A stretch of DNA of 64,000 nucleotides from Bacteroidia bacterium (GTDB lineage Bacteria > Bacteroidota > Bacteroidia > AKYH767-A > OLB10), in assembly GCA_016788165.1 (NCBI GenBank), contig JAEUTH010000025.1, positions 25,037-89,036 of the forward strand. The letters run 5' to 3'. The position numbers were made by a program, and so were the translations under genes. Position 1 is the stretch's first letter; the number at the start of each line of letters is the position of its first letter. Below the pieces are notes generated by a model, which was not told the DNA's origin, made no database searches, and saw only the letters and a program-made list of their open reading frames with translations. Below are positions 33,024 to 41,836 of the stretch, piece after piece.

Positions 33024-36000
33024 ATGTACATATCAAAAAGGTTATGGCTTACACCTTTGATAAAGGGTAGCCGGTTACATATTCTAATAGTTTTTATGCT
33101 TGCATGGGCAAAGCTACATGCACAGCAAACACAATATTATACCGATGCCGAGCAGTATTACAAGCAAGGTTATGAGTTGTATTTAAAAGAGAAATACAGT
33201 GCAGCAATAGGCCAGTTTGATAAGGCATTGGCGCAAAAAAATGTATCACATATCAGTAAAGTTAATGCTGCATTTTATAGTGGTGTTTGCAGTGCTGAAT
33301 TGTTTAATAAAAATGCCGAGCAAAAACTGCTTTCATTTATTAACCAATACCCAAACGAAAACAAAGCACAATTAGCAGCCTGGCAACTGGCAAAAGTTTA
33401 TTATCGCGAAAAGCAGTGGAAAAAAAGTATTCCCTGGTTCGATAAAACCGATGTGGCGCAGTTAGGCAATGACGAAATACCGGAGTATTACTTTAAAAGT
33501 GGTTATGCATATTTTTTGACCAATGATTTAAACCGCGCATCAAAAAACTTTCATCAGATTACAGCAGTATCTTCCAAATATCAAACGGCTGCAAACTTTT
33601 ATTATGCGCATATTGCTTATGCAAACGGTAATTATGAAACGGCTTTAAATTCGTTTCAAAGTTTAGATAAAAGCGAAGCCTTTGCCGCAGTAGCACCTTA
33701 CTACATAGCGCAAATATATTTTCAGCAAGGCCGGTTTGAAGATGTGATTAAAACCGGATTGCCGGCATTACAAAATGGCATGCCATCAAACGAAATTGAT
33801 TTGAAACGTTTAGTTGCCGAAGCCTATTACCAATTAGGCGATTTTGCCAATGCAGCTAAATATCTTGAAACTTATCAAAAAAGTACACCATCGTTAAACC
33901 GTAACGATATGTATCAGTTAGGCTACAGTTATTACAAAACAACAGCTTATGATAAGGCTGTAACCGCTTTTAATAAAGTAATTAATACAACAGATACAAT
34001 GGCACAAAATGCCTACTATCATTTAGCCGATTGTTTTTTAAAATCAGGTAATAAACCTGCGGCACGTAATGCATTTCAGTTTGCATCAAAAAATAATTTC
34101 GATACTAAAATACAGGAAGATGCACTTTTTAATTATGGTAAACTAAGTTATGAAACAGGTGCAACATCGGCTGCTATAAATGCATTTAGAGACTATATAA
34201 AAGCCTATCCTAAAAACGCAAAAAGCGATCAGGCTTTTGAATATCTGGCCCAGGCCTATTTAACAACCAAAGATTATAAGCAGGCATTAACAGCATTAGA
34301 AAATATACAAACCAAAAGCCCCAATGCAAAAACGGCATATCAAAAAGTGTCATACTACCGCGGTGTTGAATTATTTAATGATGGCGATATGCCTAAGGCT
34401 ATTGGCATGTTTGATAAAACTATAGTAAACAATAACGATGCAAAACTTACGGCACAGGCCATGTATTGGAAAGCCGAAGCATTATATATACAGCAAAACT
34501 ATGACGCAGCCATTAAAGAGTACCGTATTTTTTTATTTGCACCGGCAGCAACCCATCTCGACTTTTATAACAATGTAAATTATAATTTGGGGTACTGCTA
34601 TTTTAAAAAAGAAAATTATGCAGAGTCGTTAACCTGGTTTCGAAAGTACGTAAATGAAAAAGACCAAACGGATGTAAAACGTTATAACGATGCCCATATA
34701 CGTATTGCCGATGCTGCATTTATGCTGCGCGATTATAGTACAGCATCTGCCAACTATAATTTTGCGATAAAGGCAGGTCACAGTGTCAGCGACTATTGTT
34801 ATTTTCAGTTGGGGATGTTAGAAGGTTTGCAAGGTAATATGACAGCCAAAGTAGCAGCCATGCAGCAAATTGAAAACAAGTACCCCAAATCGCTTTATGT
34901 GGATGATGCCATGTATGAAAAAGGGAATGCCCTGCTTACCAAAGAAGATTTTAGTGGTGCATTAAATCAGTTTGAAAAAGTAATAACACAATATCCTAAC
35001 AGCAATTATCTAAGCAAAGCGCGATTAAAAAAAGGGCTTATTTATTTTAACCAGGGCAACAATAAAAATGCAATTGATGCCTATAAGGATGTAGTTACCA
35101 AACACCCCAACAGTAACGAAGCCAACGAAGCATTGGAAGGCATGAAAAATGCTTTTATTAAAGAAGGTAAACCGGATGAGTTTATAAACTTTGCCAATAA
35201 TTTACCGGGGCCAAAAATAGCTTCGGGAGCACAGGATACCATATTTTACAGCGCTGCCGAAGATGCTTATCAAAAGGAAGATTATACAAAAGCAGCAGAA
35301 GCTTTTTCCAATTATCTGAAACGTTTTCCGGAAGGCGCCTATAAACTGCATGCAACTTTTTACAAATCCAAGTGCGATTATTTTGCCAAAAACTATGAAG
35401 CGGCATTGCAGGGATTTGAAACAATTTTGCAACAACCTTCAAACGATTTTACGGAGGAATCGTTAGCCAAAGCAGCCGTACTTCAGTTTTATAAAAAGGA
35501 TTATAAAGCCGCAGTTGCGCATTTTAAAAAGTTAGAACAAACAGCCAATTACAAAGACAATATAATTGCTGCTTTAGCGGGTCAAATGCGTTGTTATTAT
35601 CTGTTGAATGATGACGATGCCTGTATTACAGCAACACAAAAATTACTTGAAACCGAAAAACTAAGCAGCGATTTAATACATGAAACACATTTGTATTACG
35701 GCCGCAGTGCATTACGAAAAGAAGATTGGAGTACTGCCCAACGCGAGTTTATTGAAGTTAATAAAGTGCAGTCGGGTGCGCGTGCAGCCGAAGCAAAATA
35801 TGCTTTAGCCGTTATTGAGTATAAACTTAAAAACTATAAACAAGTTGCTAAACGTGTTGCCGAGTTGGATAATATGAACCCATCGTATGATTATTGGTTG
35901 GCTAAAGCTTATTTGGTTTTAGGCGATGCTTATGTTGCACAAGGCGATACGTTTCAGGCCAAAGGAACATTTAAAAGTATAGCTGATAATTATGAAAGAA

Positions 36001-36113
36001 ATGTTGACGATACCGATGATATAAAAGCAATTGCCAGCCAAAAATATGAGGCGCTTATTGCCGATGAAAATAAGGTGTTTAAAAAAGAAACCGAAACAGA
36101 AATACCACAGTAG
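33024..36113 (+). CDS. Exported TPR-repeat protein
   Basis: A 1,029-residue protein with an N-terminal signal sequence (hydrophobic LHILIVFMLAWAKLHA, cleavage near AQQ) and tetratricopeptide helical repeats along almost its full length. Typical units read YKQGYELYLKEKYSAAIGQF, AYYHLADCFLKSGNKPAARN, YEKGNALLTKEDFSGALNQF and KGLIYFNQGNNKNAIDAYKD. It should act as a periplasmic or outer-membrane-facing scaffold. A barrel protein gene follows after 56 bases, so the two are probably co-transcribed and may act together. The repeats resemble the YbgF/BamD type of TPR found beside outer-membrane machines, but no client is shown. Confidence 0.85.
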   Translation: MYISKRLWLTPLIKGSRLHILIVFMLAWAKLHAQQTQYYTDAEQYYKQGYELYLKEKYSAAIGQFDKALAQKNVSHISKVNAAFYSGVCSAELFNKNAEQKLLSFINQYPNENKAQLAAWQLAKVYYREKQWKKSIPWFDKTDVAQLGNDEIPEYYFKSGYAYFLTNDLNRASKNFHQITAVSSKYQTAANFYYAHIAYANGNYETALNSFQSLDKSEAFAAVAPYYIAQIYFQQGRFEDVIKTGLPALQNGMPSNEIDLKRLVAEAYYQLGDFANAAKYLETYQKSTPSLNRNDMYQLGYSYYKTTAYDKAVTAFNKVINTTDTMAQNAYYHLADCFLKSGNKPAARNAFQFASKNNFDTKIQEDALFNYGKLSYETGATSAAINAFRDYIKAYPKNAKSDQAFEYLAQAYLTTKDYKQALTALENIQTKSPNAKTAYQKVSYYRGVELFNDGDMPKAIGMFDKTIVNNNDAKLTAQAMYWKAEALYIQQNYDAAIKEYRIFLFAPAATHLDFYNNVNYNLGYCYFKKENYAESLTWFRKYVNEKDQTDVKRYNDAHIRIADAAFMLRDYSTASANYNFAIKAGHSVSDYCYFQLGMLEGLQGNMTAKVAAMQQIENKYPKSLYVDDAMYEKGNALLTKEDFSGALNQFEKVITQYPNSNYLSKARLKKGLIYFNQGNNKNAIDAYKDVVTKHPNSNEANEALEGMKNAFIKEGKPDEFINFANNLPGPKIASGAQDTIFYSAAEDAYQKEDYTKAAEAFSNYLKRFPEGAYKLHATFYKSKCDYFAKNYEAALQGFETILQQPSNDFTEESLAKAAVLQFYKKDYKAAVAHFKKLEQTANYKDNIIAALAGQMRCYYLLNDDDACITATQKLLETEKLSSDLIHETHLYYGRSALRKEDWSTAQREFIEVNKVQSGARAAEAKYALAVIEYKLKNYKQVAKRVAELDNMNPSYDYWLAKAYLVLGDAYVAQGDTFQAKGTFKSIADNYERNVDDTDDIKAIASQKYEALIADENKVFKKETETEIPQ

Positions 36114-36169
36114 CCATATACGTAGTATTGATTTGATTAATAAAAAGCGTGTTACATAAAAAAGTAAAT

Positions 36170-37810
36170 ATGTATAACTATAAATTATTAGTGTTTTTAC
36201 TTATAAGTGGTGCAGCTATTGCCCAAAACGATATAAGCAACGACATAACGGTAGTTAAAGGATATAAACCCATACTTGCCGAAGGAGTAAAAATATCGCC
36301 TATGCCTACGGCCGATACGGCATCTATTGCGGTACCTAAATTAACGTACCATATTCAGCCACAAAGCTTAGCATCGGCTTACCAGATAACACCAATTAAA
36401 GCAGTTAAGATTAAAGAAGATAATATTAGAAAACTGTACAGAGGTTATGTAGAAGCAGGTATTGGTATTCAAGGTTCTTTTTATGGCGATTTATACTACA
36501 ATGCCTTGCGCTCAAAAACTTTTAATGCAGGCATACATGCAAAACACTTTTCATCAGCAGGTAAAATAAATGACTACGGCTTTCCGGGCAACTCCTTAAA
36601 TTTAATCGAAACCTTTGGCGAGAAATATTTAGAACATGGTACTATAGGTGCAAAGTTTGGTTACCAACGCAATGTATTTCATTATTATGGTTATGATGCC
36701 GAGCAAACCGTAATTGCAAAATCAGAAACACGCCATGTGTTTAATGATATAAGTGGTTCTGTTGATTATAAGAGTTTGCTTTTAAGTTCTGAAAATTTGA
36801 AACCAAATGTTGGCATTGATTTTCATCATTTTGCCGATAATTTAAACAGTAGCGAAAGCCGTTTTGGCTTACGCAGCTTTTGGCAAAAACAAATTGCAAG
36901 CGGTAGTGCCGATGTTACATTAAATTTTGCTTTTACTAAATACAAGCAGCCACTTCGAAACTTTAACCGTTCGCGTTTTACATTAACCCCAACCTATACT
37001 TTTAGCTATTTACCCTGGACATTTAAGCTGGGCTTTAACACAGAAATGGAGGGTGAAACCGAAACCAAATTCAGACTTTATCCTTATGCGCGGTTTGATT
37101 ATGCATTGTTAGATAAAGTAACCGTATTCGGTGAGTTATCGGGCAAGGTGGCTGATAATAATTTTAAAAGTATTAGCACAGATAATCCGTTTTTAGAAGA
37201 CACCATCTCTGTATTAAATACCAACCAATTACGTAATATTAAATTTGGGGTTCATGCACGTATTGATAATCAATTTACTTTTAATGCATACGTAAACTTT
37301 GCCAAGCAAAAAAATGCATTGTTTTATGCCAACAGGTTTACAGCATTTCAGCCGGTAACTTTTATCCCTGTTTACACTGCTGCAAGCTTAACAGCCGTGC
37401 ATGCAGAGTTGGGATTTGAAAACAGCACGAAGCTAAATGTTTGGCTAAAAGCCGACTATTTGGGTTATAGCAAGTTTGATACAAGTACAATCAAAAGCTG
37501 GCACGTTTCGCCTTTTATGTTTACACTGGCATTAAACTATAATTTAAGTGATAAGATTATGGTTAAAACCGATGTGTTTATCAGGTCAGAAAGTGAAAGG
37601 ATAAAATATGATGCAGGAGGTGCTTTTGCAGGTGCTGAAAAAATTAAACCGTGGGCCGATGTTAACCTAAGTGCATCTTATCGTTATTCAAAAGTATTAT
37701 CATTCTACGTTAATCTTAACAATGTAGCATTTGTTCGCTATCAGCAGTGGTACAATTATCCGGCATACCGTTTTAATGCCATGGCCGGCATAACCTATGC
37801 TTTTAGATAA
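36170..37810 (+). CDS. Outer-membrane beta-barrel protein, TonB-receptor-like
   Basis: The 546 residues have a signal peptide (LLVFLLISGAAIAQ) and then a conserved strand DITVVKGYKPILAEGVKIS followed by SPMP, a pattern I know from Bacteroidota barrel proteins paired with TPR genes. From about residue 90 the chain is a run of amphipathic strands (YVEAGIGIQGSFYGDLYYN, TIGAKFGYQRNVFHYYGY, ADVTLNFAFTKYKQPL) and ends with FNAMAGITYAFR. No plug domain is seen. An in-frame GTG lies 21 bases earlier, but the ATG at 36170 gives a normal signal peptide. Transport or assembly function is unknown. Confidence 0.78.
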   Translation: MYNYKLLVFLLISGAAIAQNDISNDITVVKGYKPILAEGVKISPMPTADTASIAVPKLTYHIQPQSLASAYQITPIKAVKIKEDNIRKLYRGYVEAGIGIQGSFYGDLYYNALRSKTFNAGIHAKHFSSAGKINDYGFPGNSLNLIETFGEKYLEHGTIGAKFGYQRNVFHYYGYDAEQTVIAKSETRHVFNDISGSVDYKSLLLSSENLKPNVGIDFHHFADNLNSSESRFGLRSFWQKQIASGSADVTLNFAFTKYKQPLRNFNRSRFTLTPTYTFSYLPWTFKLGFNTEMEGETETKFRLYPYARFDYALLDKVTVFGELSGKVADNNFKSISTDNPFLEDTISVLNTNQLRNIKFGVHARIDNQFTFNAYVNFAKQKNALFYANRFTAFQPVTFIPVYTAASLTAVHAELGFENSTKLNVWLKADYLGYSKFDTSTIKSWHVSPFMFTLALNYNLSDKIMVKTDVFIRSESERIKYDAGGAFAGAEKIKPWADVNLSASYRYSKVLSFYVNLNNVAFVRYQQWYNYPAYRFNAMAGITYAFR

Positions 37811-37841
37811 TTAAGTATATCAGATTGAATTTGGTTAAAAT

Positions 37842-37872
37842 AAAATGGGCACCGTAAGTAGTGCCCATTTTA
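37842..37872. terminator. Bidirectional hairpin terminator
   Basis: The stem aaaatgggcac / gtgcccatttt with an eight-base loop lies between the convergent barrel and aminotransferase genes. A-runs and T-runs on both sides let it end RNA from either direction. Confidence 0.85.
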
Positions 37873-37891
37873 TTTAATTGTTGTAAGCAAT

Positions 37892-39175
37892 TTATTTCGA
37901 TAACGATTCAAGTGCTGCTTCTAACAATTGTAGCACTTGGGGTATTTCTTCTTTTTTGCAAGTACCTACTGAAATTCGATACCATTGATTACTATCATCA
38001 GAACCAAAAGCGTAAAAAGGAACTACTGCTAATTTAGCATCATTAAGTAAAAACTTTGTTACATCACGTGCATTGGTTAACAACATACCGTCTTTTGTCG
38101 TATAGCCTGTTAAATTAAATTGTACCGTAAGGTAAATGGCAGCTTGTGGTGCAATAGCAGCTACTTTATAACCTTTTTGCTGTAAAGCATTTATGCCATT
38201 GTAAAGCGCTTCTAATCGCAACGACAACTCGGTTTTAAATACATTTAAAAAGGTATCAACTTTTTGGCTGTCACTTAAATATTTTTCGGTTGCAATTTGT
38301 TCGGCACGTGGTGCCCAGGCACCAACATGTGATAGTATTGCGCGCATCCTGTCGGTAATAAATTTGGGTCCAATACTCCAACCAACACGTAATCCGGTTG
38401 CAGCAAAACATTTTGAAATACCATCAACAAATACGGTGTAGTTGCGCATGGCAGGGCGTAACGATACCGGATTATAATGCTGCGTTTGACCATGTGTGAG
38501 TACCCAGTAAATTTGATCATACATCAGATATAATGGTTTTTCATTGGCGCTTCGGCTTGCGTTTTCGGCAAGTATCATATCACAAATTTCTTCGAGTACT
38601 TCCTTTTTAAAAACGGTACCTGTAGGATTAAGTGGCGAGCATAATGCTATTAATGTAGCCCCTTTTAAATGCGGGCGTAGCTCATCAGCAGTAGGCATAA
38701 AATTATTTTCAGCTTGAGTGGTAATTTCCACTACGTTGGCATCGGTCATGTGGCAGTAATGGTTGTTATTCCACGATGGAATTGGAAAAATAACGGTATC
38801 GTTACTATCAACTAAAGTTCTGAAAATGGCATAAATGATGGGCCTGGCACCACAGGCTATCACTACTTCATCGGCATCGTAGTTTATTTTTTCTCTGTCT
38901 GAAATAAATTTACTTACCTGTTTACGTAATCCCAAAATACCGTTTGCTTCAGGGTAATTAGTTTCACCAAGTGTATATGCATCTTTTATTTCTTGAGTTA
39001 GCTCGGCCGGAATTGGAAAAATTTTTGGATCGAAATCGCCAATCGTAAAATTGTAAATTTTTTCGCCATTAGCCATTTTGTTTTTAACCTCACCTGCTAT
39101 CTTAATAATTTCCGACCCAATTAATCCTTCAGCCATTTTCGAAACTGCTAATCCTTTTTGTTCCATTGTTTTCAT
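37892..39175 (-). CDS. PLP-dependent aminotransferase, class I/II
   Basis: The 427 residues form a fold-type I aminotransferase. Visible are YPEANGILGLRKQV near the N-terminus, the PLP-phosphate and ring-binding region (VVIACGARPIIYAIF), SPLNPTGTVFKKE, the aspartate and tyrosine of LMYDQIYW, the Schiff-base lysine in VDGISKCFAATGLRVGW, and the substrate-carboxylate arginine in YRISVGTC. It is cytoplasmic and should exchange amino groups between an amino acid and a 2-oxo acid. Related Bacteroidota proteins are usually named aspartate aminotransferase, but the exact substrate is uncertain. The second ATG (39166) is an alternative start. Confidence 0.88.
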   Translation of the reverse strand: MKTMEQKGLAVSKMAEGLIGSEIIKIAGEVKNKMANGEKIYNFTIGDFDPKIFPIPAELTQEIKDAYTLGETNYPEANGILGLRKQVSKFISDREKINYDADEVVIACGARPIIYAIFRTLVDSNDTVIFPIPSWNNNHYCHMTDANVVEITTQAENNFMPTADELRPHLKGATLIALCSPLNPTGTVFKKEVLEEICDMILAENASRSANEKPLYLMYDQIYWVLTHGQTQHYNPVSLRPAMRNYTVFVDGISKCFAATGLRVGWSIGPKFITDRMRAILSHVGAWAPRAEQIATEKYLSDSQKVDTFLNVFKTELSLRLEALYNGINALQQKGYKVAAIAPQAAIYLTVQFNLTGYTTKDGMLLTNARDVTKFLLNDAKLAVVPFYAFGSDDSNQWYRISVGTCKKEEIPQVLQLLEAALESLSK

Positions 39176-39302
39176 TTTATTATAAATAATATTTTCAAAA
39201 TTTGTGACTTGTTTTTAAAATTGATAATAAGCTCTTGGCGATTTATTGAAGCTTAAACTAAGTTCATACGAGCGATTTAAACACCAATAAAAGCGGAGGT
39301 AT

Positions 39303-39668
39303 TTATTTGATTAAATCAGGTTCCCATTTAGAGAAAAGAGTATCAACAAATAAATTTTCTTCGCGCGAAATGCTTTTATCTGCTTTTATCAACTTCATGG
39401 CAAAGTCTAAAAACTTATCTCTGTCTTCTTTGGCTGAATCCATATAAAAGTCATCCATCACTTTATTAAAGTGATTAAAATACTCTTCGGGCTTTAGGGA
39501 ACTGATAATCTCCATCTCAGCATCGAGGTTTACTTGAAATGGAAAAGTTTTGGTAAGGTATTTCCGAATTATTTTGTCCTCATCGGCATTAAAACAACCA
39601 TCAACTGCGGCTAATATTTGCAGCATATGATATCCGGCTGCAGCTAAGTTAAGTTTACGTTCTTCCAT
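39303..39668 (-). CDS. TerB-family protein
   Basis: The 121-residue protein reads MEERKLNLAAAGYHMLQILA and then AAVDGCFNADEDKIIRKYL, the paired-helix, acidic-loop pattern of TerB (tellurite-resistance-type) domains; IKADKSISREENLFVDTLF is the second such loop. It is small, helical and cytoplasmic, with possible metal binding through the acidic loops. An in-frame upstream ATG at 39779 would add a hydrophobic segment and start 10 bases after sprT, so a membrane-anchored form is possible. The shorter start agrees better with the family. The N-terminus of the ABC transporter at 28775 belongs to the same superfamily. Confidence 0.72.
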   Translation of the reverse strand: MEERKLNLAAAGYHMLQILAAVDGCFNADEDKIIRKYLTKTFPFQVNLDAEMEIISSLKPEEYFNHFNKVMDDFYMDSAKEDRDKFLDFAMKLIKADKSISREENLFVDTLFSKWEPDLIK

Positions 39669-39789
39669 GTAATTTATAAAAAAGTTTGGCTTCAAATTAA
39701 GGTATAAAGCAATTGTGCTAATAGCAAAAGTTAATAAGTAGGCTATTTGTTTAAAAGTACTTGCTTTCTTTTTCAGCAATATGCTGTTT

Positions 39790-40413
39790 TTACAATAAGG
39801 TTAGTTGGATTACTTCGGCCAAACCATGTATGTGAAACTTGCGTTCGGTATTTTTTAAAGCGCATTCGTAACGTTTGCGCAAAATTTTGCCTTTTATAAA
39901 AACATCGCTATAACCTTTTAATTTGAATTCAGTGCCGTCAGGTAAGTTTTCGAGCAATTGATAAATACCTTGCGTATCATGTTTTTTAAGAGCTCTATAT
40001 AAATTAGAATCGGCACAGCTTGATGCAGCTAAATTTTGAATAGAACGCATCAAAGCAAACTTAACATCATCCGGAAATATGTGACTTTCGATAAATGGTT
40101 TTAAAGTTTGTGCAAAAGTAAGTTTCCATTCCTTGCCATGTGGTTCAATTTGGGGACCATGGTTTATAAAAGCCAAAAGATGAGCTACTTCATGTAAAAA
40201 AGTAACTAAAAATGCGTATTTATTTAAATTATAATTAATGGTTATAACATGTGTGTGGCCATTTTGTGGAGGTGTATAATCGCCAAGTTTGCTGCTGCGC
40301 GCTTTGGTTACAACCATTTTTATGCGGTATTTACTTATATAGTCTATACAATCATCAATTGCTAATGGAGGTAAATAATTTACGAGTTTGGATTTTAGTT
40401 CATCACGTGTCAT
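39790..40413 (-). CDS. SprT-like zinc metalloprotease domain protein
   Basis: The 207 residues carry the SprT-like zincin core: HEVAH at 74-78 and the third histidine in EPHGKEWK (H92). Upstream lies the strand HTHVITINYNLN. SprT/Spartan proteins of higher organisms degrade proteins crosslinked to DNA; bacterial relatives are little studied, so only the fold and the metal site are supported. No zinc-ribbon cysteine set is obvious; the C-terminal part (residues 140-207) is basic and beta-rich. It begins 18 bases after the small basic protein gene and probably shares its transcript. Confidence 0.82.
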   Translation of the reverse strand: MTRDELKSKLVNYLPPLAIDDCIDYISKYRIKMVVTKARSSKLGDYTPPQNGHTHVITINYNLNKYAFLVTFLHEVAHLLAFINHGPQIEPHGKEWKLTFAQTLKPFIESHIFPDDVKFALMRSIQNLAASSCADSNLYRALKKHDTQGIYQLLENLPDGTEFKLKGYSDVFIKGKILRKRYECALKNTERKFHIHGLAEVIQLTLL

Positions 40414-40431
40414 TCAATATCACTTTGGTAA

Positions 40432-40719
40432 TTAACTTGTTAGCCTTTGCCAGAGTGAAGGCTTTTTATAGGGTGTTTTAGCTTGTTTCCGATGTTTTTT
40501 CATACGCTTTCGGGTTTCGCGCGTTTGAATTTTTTGATGTTTTTTTTTTGCTTTTATCTCCGATTTGCGTGCCTTTTGTTTTTGCTCTTCCTTTTTTTTG
40601 TCGGCTTTTTTTTGCGCTTGGCTACTACTTTGTGCAATAGACTTATGTGGGATAAGCATGGGTGTAGCTGCAAGTAACCACACAGTGCTAAAACTTACTA
40701 AACAAAACTGTTTTACCAT
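40432..40719 (-). CDS. Small exported lysine-rich protein
   Basis: The 95 residues have a signal peptide (LVSFSTVWLLAATPML, cleavage near SIAQ) and a mature part that is almost wholly Lys/Gln/Arg/Glu (KKADKKKEEQKQKARK, KKHQKIQTRETRKRMKKHRK). It should be periplasmic or outside the cell and strongly basic. Short proteins of this make-up occur across Bacteroidota, and I know of no assigned role; binding to nucleic acid, LPS or wall polymers is possible but not shown. It is the first gene of a run with sprT. Confidence 0.7.
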   Translation of the reverse strand: MVKQFCLVSFSTVWLLAATPMLIPHKSIAQSSSQAQKKADKKKEEQKQKARKSEIKAKKKHQKIQTRETRKRMKKHRKQAKTPYKKPSLWQRLTS

Positions 40720-40749
40720 TATACCAAATTATCAGAAGCTTATAGGTCA

Positions 40750-40790
40750 AAAAAAAATACCTTTCAGAATATGTCCGAAAGGTATTTTTT
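40750..40790 (-). terminator. Intrinsic terminator
   Basis: The stem aaaaatacctttc / gaaaggtattttt with an 11-base loop lies 17 bases after the stop of the exported protein gene at 40807. T-runs and A-runs flank both sides. Confidence 0.8.
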
Positions 40791-40806
40791 ACTTGTAATA
40801 AATACT

Positions 40807-41253
40807 TTATTCAACGGTAGAAGTTGAACCACTGTTTGCTTTGTTAACCACGTAGCGGGATTCAAATAAATTACCATTAAAATTAAACTGTGCTGCAATA
40901 AAGTTTAATTTATACTCCGACTTAGGTAAATCAACTATAAATTTATTTTTTGATGTAATGGTAATAGTTTTAATAATGGGCTCTTGTTTACCATCGTAAT
41001 CAAATAATACGTTTGCTGTAGCTGCCGCAACTTTAAGCTGGGCATCTTTATTAGCTGCATCAACAACAAACAACTCAATATTGTTGTCATTAACTTTACA
41101 CTCAACTTTGTGGTTGTTTACACTGGTTGTAAATACATGCCCACCATGCTGTCCTAATGGCAAGTCCTTTATAAACTGAGCGTTTGCATTACAGGCAATA
41201 AATATAAAAATGGCTATAGCCCAGTTGCTTAATTTTTTAATGGAATTTTGCAT
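40807..41253 (-). CDS. Exported protein, function unknown
   Basis: The 148 residues have a cleavable signal peptide (WAIAIFIFIACNANA). The mature part starts FIKDLPLGQHGGHVFTTSVN and consists of short strands (KVECKVNDNNIELFVVDA, TITITSKNKFIVDLPKSEY, NFIAAQFNFNGNLFESRYVV), so it is likely a small beta-sandwich in the periplasm. The GQHGGHVF stretch could bind a metal, and the general look recalls periplasmic proteins of metal-handling loci, but this is a guess. It is a single gene with its own terminator, divergent from the Rieske-like lipoprotein gene. Confidence 0.75.
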   Translation of the reverse strand: MQNSIKKLSNWAIAIFIFIACNANAQFIKDLPLGQHGGHVFTTSVNNHKVECKVNDNNIELFVVDAANKDAQLKVAAATANVLFDYDGKQEPIIKTITITSKNKFIVDLPKSEYKLNFIAAQFNFNGNLFESRYVVNKANSGSTSTVE

Positions 41254-41341
41254 GACTTTATTTATTTAAATAATATCTAACAAAATTAGCAATAATTTGC
41301 CTCGTTTTAAATATTGTAACACTTTAACATTAAAAAATATA

Positions 41342-41785
41342 ATGAACATTATACGCTTAACTTTTTTTATATCTGTTTTTGCATGCCTTACAGGTTGTAA
41401 AAAGAATCAGGGGTTGATAGATAACGTACCTGTAGATATATTGATTTATCTGAATCAGCCTGCTTATGTTAAGTTGCAAACCCCTGGAGGTTGGGCTTAC
41501 TTAAACGGTGGTGTTAAAGGCATTATAGTTTATAATGCCGGGGGCAACATTTTTCGTGCTTACGACCAATCGTGCACTTATGACCCAAATTCATCGTGCA
41601 GTAAAGTTATGGTTACTGCTGATAATATTACGGCTGTTGATTCATGTTGTGGTGGCGATGCATGTTGCAAATCGAAATATAGCATAGGCAATGGCGAGCC
41701 GTTGGCTGGATCCAGCACAAATGCATTGGTTCAATATCGTACATTTTTAAGTGCCGATGGATCGCAATTATCAATAGTAAATTAA
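41342..41785 (+). CDS. Lipoprotein with degenerate Rieske-like domain
   Basis: The 147 residues begin with a lipobox (LTGC, C19). The mature part has the strand order of a Rieske domain: GGWAYLNGGVKGIIVY, FRAYDQSCTYDPNSSC, a cysteine cluster at 102-109, SKYSIGNGEPLAGSSTNALVQY as the usual closing loops split here around residue 130, and FLSADGSQLSIVN. A true Rieske protein binds a 2Fe-2S cluster by C-x-H and C-x2-H; here the first histidine position is Y80 and there is no histidine anywhere in the mature protein, while six cysteines remain. It probably keeps the fold without the normal cluster. The ATG at 41342 was chosen over a TTG 45 bases upstream. Confidence 0.7.
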   Translation: MNIIRLTFFISVFACLTGCKKNQGLIDNVPVDILIYLNQPAYVKLQTPGGWAYLNGGVKGIIVYNAGGNIFRAYDQSCTYDPNSSCSKVMVTADNITAVDSCCGGDACCKSKYSIGNGEPLAGSSTNALVQYRTFLSADGSQLSIVN

Positions 41786-41820
41786 TAACAAAGGCCGCTT
41801 ATAAAGCGGCCTTTGTTATT
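41784..41820. terminator. Bidirectional hairpin terminator
   Basis: A perfect stem (aataacaaaggccgctt / agcggcctttgttatt) with a short loop lies between the convergent Rieske-like and T9SS protein genes and begins at the lipoprotein stop codon. Confidence 0.9.
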
Positions 41821-41836
41821 AATTGTTTGGTATGAA

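Noticed and set aside
40483..40798. Phe/Leu-rich frames on the plus strand across the lysine-rich protein gene
   Set aside because: They are the antisense of a Lys-rich coding region, which always reads as Phe/Leu; no start context supports them.
41342..41785. Functional Rieske 2Fe-2S protein
   Set aside because: Both histidine ligand positions are lost; there is no histidine in the mature chain.
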